In this document: positions 6,781 to 8,044 of the stretch, piece by piece
Numbering within the stretch: position 1 is the stretch's first letter
How the letters are laid out: every line of letters begins with the position of its first letter
The notes under the pieces: model-generated
What the model was told of the DNA's origin: nothing
The model's database searches: none
What the model saw: only the letters and a program-made list of their open reading frames with translations
Position numbers and translations under genes: made by a program
Source: CAZKGE01 sp964541695
GTDB taxonomy: Bacteria > Bacillota > Clostridia > Christensenellales > CAG-138
Direction of reading: 5' to 3'
Length of the DNA stretch: 8,044 nt
Assembly: GCA_964541695.1 (NCBI GenBank)
Contig: CAZIRB010000099.1
Location: forward strand, 1-8,044

Positions 6781-6869
6781 ACGTTGAGGGCTCCGCCCTC
6801 AAAGACGGGCAGGGGCGCCGCCCCTGCACCCCGCCAAAGGGGGAAACCCCCTTTGGAAACCCGAATAGC
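6781..6869 (+). repeat. Hairpin repeat copy D (three-hairpin form)
   Basis: This has the same order as copy B. Hairpin 1 has arms TTGAGGGC (6784-6791) and GCCCTCAA (6795-6802). Hairpin 2 has arms GCAGGGGC (6809-6816) and GCCCCTGC (6820-6827). Hairpin 3 has arms CCAAAGGGGG (6834-6843) and CCCCCTTTGG (6847-6856). It ends with AAACCC and GAATAGC. All three stems are perfectly paired, whereas B has a G-T pair in stem 1 and a mismatch in stem 2. Confidence 0.88.
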
Positions 6870-6892
6870 TATAGGCAGAGATTCTTTTACCC

Positions 6893-6928
6893 AAACAAGA
6901 GCGGCCGATTTTGGCCGCTTTTGTTTTT
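6893..6928 (+). terminator. Strong intrinsic terminator of the operon
   Basis: The left arm AAACAAGAGCGGCC (6893-6906) and right arm GGCCGCTTTTGTTT (6913-6926) pair over 14 positions with one G-T pair, around loop GATTTT, with T residues running through the right arm to 6928. It reads as an intrinsic terminator on the plus strand, about 190 bp after the last stop codon, so the tandem repeat and copy D would be in the 3' untranslated region of the operon mRNA. Confidence 0.85.
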
Positions 6929-6931
6929 GCT

Positions 6932-7096
6932 GGGATTCCAAAGGGGTCGGAGCCGAGCGCCGCCTGTGGCGGGTGAAGCGAGGCGCAGGCCCCGTGAGCA
7001 AGGGAGCACAGGCCCATAGGGGCGTGTGCGACCATTGCGAACTGTGGAGCGTCGGCCCTTTGGCGGGGCGCGGGGGCGGAGCCCTGCATTTCAATC
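6932..7096 (-). repeat. Hairpin repeat copy E (inverted, expanded by about 109 bp)
   Basis: The copy is in inverse orientation. The left arm CCAAAGGGG (6938-6946) and right arm CCCTTTGG (7056-7063) are separated by 109 bases instead of the usual 2-3. The inner part has its own hairpin (CCGCC 6960-6964 with GGCGG 6968-6972). The right end, from CCCTTTGG through GCGGGG to CATTTCAATC (7056-7096), is nearly the same as copy F (7154-7193), differing by one extra G and one C/T change. Positions 6951-6966 match the first 16 bases of the window inverted. The open frames crossing it look like repeat translation, not genes. Confidence 0.75.
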
Positions 7097-7126
7097 AACT
7101 GAACAAACGATCGATCTCTTTTGCCG

Positions 7127-7193
7127 GCTATTGGGGTTTCCAAAGGGACGTGTCCCTTTGGCGGGGCGCGGGGCGGAGCCCCGCATTTCAATC
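7127..7193 (-). repeat. Hairpin repeat copy F (inverted, two-hairpin form)
   Basis: Read on the minus strand, this copy has hairpin 2 then hairpin 3 and ends with AAACCCC and AATAGC (complement of 7127-7136), the same terminal motif as copy D. The arms are CCAAAGGGAC (7140-7149) with GTCCCTTTGG (7152-7161), and GCGGGGC (7168-7174) with GCCCCGC (7178-7184). Hairpin 1 is missing. It lies 11 bases past the stop of the convergent lyase gene and could form the 3' end structure of that mRNA, although no T tract follows on that strand. Confidence 0.85.
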
Positions 7194-7204
7194 TTCTTTA
7201 ATTT

Positions 7205-8044
7205 CTAAACCTTCCCATATATCGTATCCAGCTTCTCCCCGTCGCGGTCGAGCACCGTACCGACAACGCGTTCGCCCATCACAAGCGGCGCGGGCGCGCC
7301 GGTGACGCGCTCGGTGGCGTCCTTGATTTCGCGGATGTCGACGACGGGCAATCGCGCGTCGCGGAGCCGTTCGGCAAGCTCGGGCCGGGCGGGGTTGACG
7401 GCGACGCCGCGCTCGGTGACGAGCAGGTCGACGTGTTTGCCGGGCGTGGAGACACACTGGACGCGCTCGGTCACGAGGGGGAGGCGCGCGCGCATCGTCG
7501 GCGCGACGATGATGGCGAGCTTCGCGCCGGCGGCGGCGTCGCCGTGGCCGCCGCTGCCGCCCATGATCGCGCCGTCGTGGCCGGTGTGCACGTTGACGTT
7601 GAAGCTTGTGTCGATCTCGGTCGCGCCGAGGATGACGACGTCGAGGCTGTCGACGGCGGCGCTTTTTGAGGCGCTGCTTGCGTACTGCATGGCGGAGATC
7701 TCGCGGTGGTTTGGGTTTACCCGGATGGACTCGACGGCGGCGAGGTCGAAGCACTGCACGTCGAGGAGCGCGGAAAAGCAGCCCGCGTTCAGCATGTCGA
7801 CGAGATACCCCGTGATGCCGCCGAGGCCGAAGCTGCCATGCACCTTCTTTTCAAGCATGCGGTCCATGAGCAGCCTGGCTACAGCGAGCGACGTGCCGCC
7901 CGCGCCGGTCTGGAAGCTCATGCCGTCGGCGAACAGGCCGGACGCCTCGATTGCGCGCGCGGCGAGCGACGCGATCATAAGCCCCACGGGATCGCGCGTG
8001 ATGCGCGTGGTGCCGGAGACGATGCCGGCCGGATCGCCGATGGA
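7205..8044 (-). CDS. citF: Citrate/citramalate lyase alpha subunit (CoA-transferase), N-terminus beyond window
   Basis: The minus strand is open from the right edge to a TAG at 7205-7207, giving 279 residues, roughly the C-terminal half of a family whose members have about 510. The reading frame continues upstream of the GTG at 7987 with TRITRDPVGLMIA, so that GTG is internal. Family signatures are LGGITGYLVDMLNAGCF, LLDVQCFDLAAVESIR, LGATEIDTSFNVNVHTG, MGGSGGHGDAAAGAK, STPGKHVDLLVTERG and VNPARPELAERL. The alpha subunit transfers the acyl-carrier (prosthetic-group) thioester onto citrate or citramalate before the beta subunit splits it. Beside the methylaspartate genes, (S)-citramalate is the more likely substrate, giving acetate and pyruvate; sequence alone does not separate the two. 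It is convergent to the operon, so separately transcribed. Confidence 0.9.
   Translation of the reverse strand, partial: SIGDPAGIVSGTTRITRDPVGLMIASLAARAIEASGLFADGMSFQTGAGGTSLAVARLLMDRMLEKKVHGSFGLGGITGYLVDMLNAGCFSALLDVQCFDLAAVESIRVNPNHREISAMQYASSASKSAAVDSLDVVILGATEIDTSFNVNVHTGHDGAIMGGSGGHGDAAAGAKLAIIVAPTMRARLPLVTERVQCVSTPGKHVDLLVTERGVAVNPARPELAERLRDARLPVVDIREIKDATERVTGAPAPLVMGERVVGTVLDRDGEKLDTIYGKV

Noticed and set aside
6784..7305. Open frames crossing the intergenic region on both strands
   Set aside because: They translate hairpin repeats and a terminator, change character at each repeat boundary, and one runs into the convergent lyase gene. Nothing suggests a protein.
7205..7987. citF as a complete gene starting at GTG 7987
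   Set aside because: The frame stays open to the window edge with family-like sequence (TRITRDP) upstream of that codon, and only about half of the expected length is present.

Overview
The window is a GC-rich piece of DNA from an anaerobic Firmicute, most likely an uncultured Clostridia-type gut bacterium. The organism call is an inference from the gene set, the high GC content, the ribosome-binding sites and the style of the intergenic hairpin repeats. A run of 100 N (1128-1227) shows that it comes from a draft scaffold.

Layout. Positions 1-441 hold no gene. They carry three copies of a modular hairpin repeat, two terminator-like hairpins, a C-rich tract that is a G-quadruplex motif on the minus strand, and an AT-rich promoter with a dyad. 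A plus-strand operon follows: a GntR-family regulator (442 into the gap), glmS/mutS (out of the gap to 1628), glmL/mutL (1635-3023), glmE/mutE (3007-4458), mal (4497-5747), and a gene of unknown role (5763-6701) that joins a P-loop NTPase to a domain resembling the second additional (editing) domain of alanyl-tRNA synthetase. Positions 6702-7204 hold no gene. They carry a 15-bp tandem repeat, three more hairpin-repeat copies and a strong intrinsic terminator. The C-terminal part of a citrate/citramalate lyase alpha subunit gene comes in on the minus strand and runs off the right edge.

How the genes work together. GlmS (cobalamin-binding) and GlmE (TIM barrel) form coenzyme B12-dependent glutamate mutase, which turns (S)-glutamate into (2S,3S)-3-methylaspartate. 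GlmL is the companion ASKHA-type ATPase, thought to maintain or reactivate the mutase. Mal then removes ammonia to give mesaconate. In the known methylaspartate pathway of glutamate fermentation, mesaconate is hydrated to citramalate and split into acetate and pyruvate by a citrate-lyase-like enzyme, so the convergent citF-type gene fits as the last step. The hydratase and the other lyase subunits are not in the window.

The least explained items are the NTPase/AlaRS-like gene, whose inferred metal site looks degenerate, and the structured repeat family that brackets the operon, whose stems vary in sequence while staying paired.
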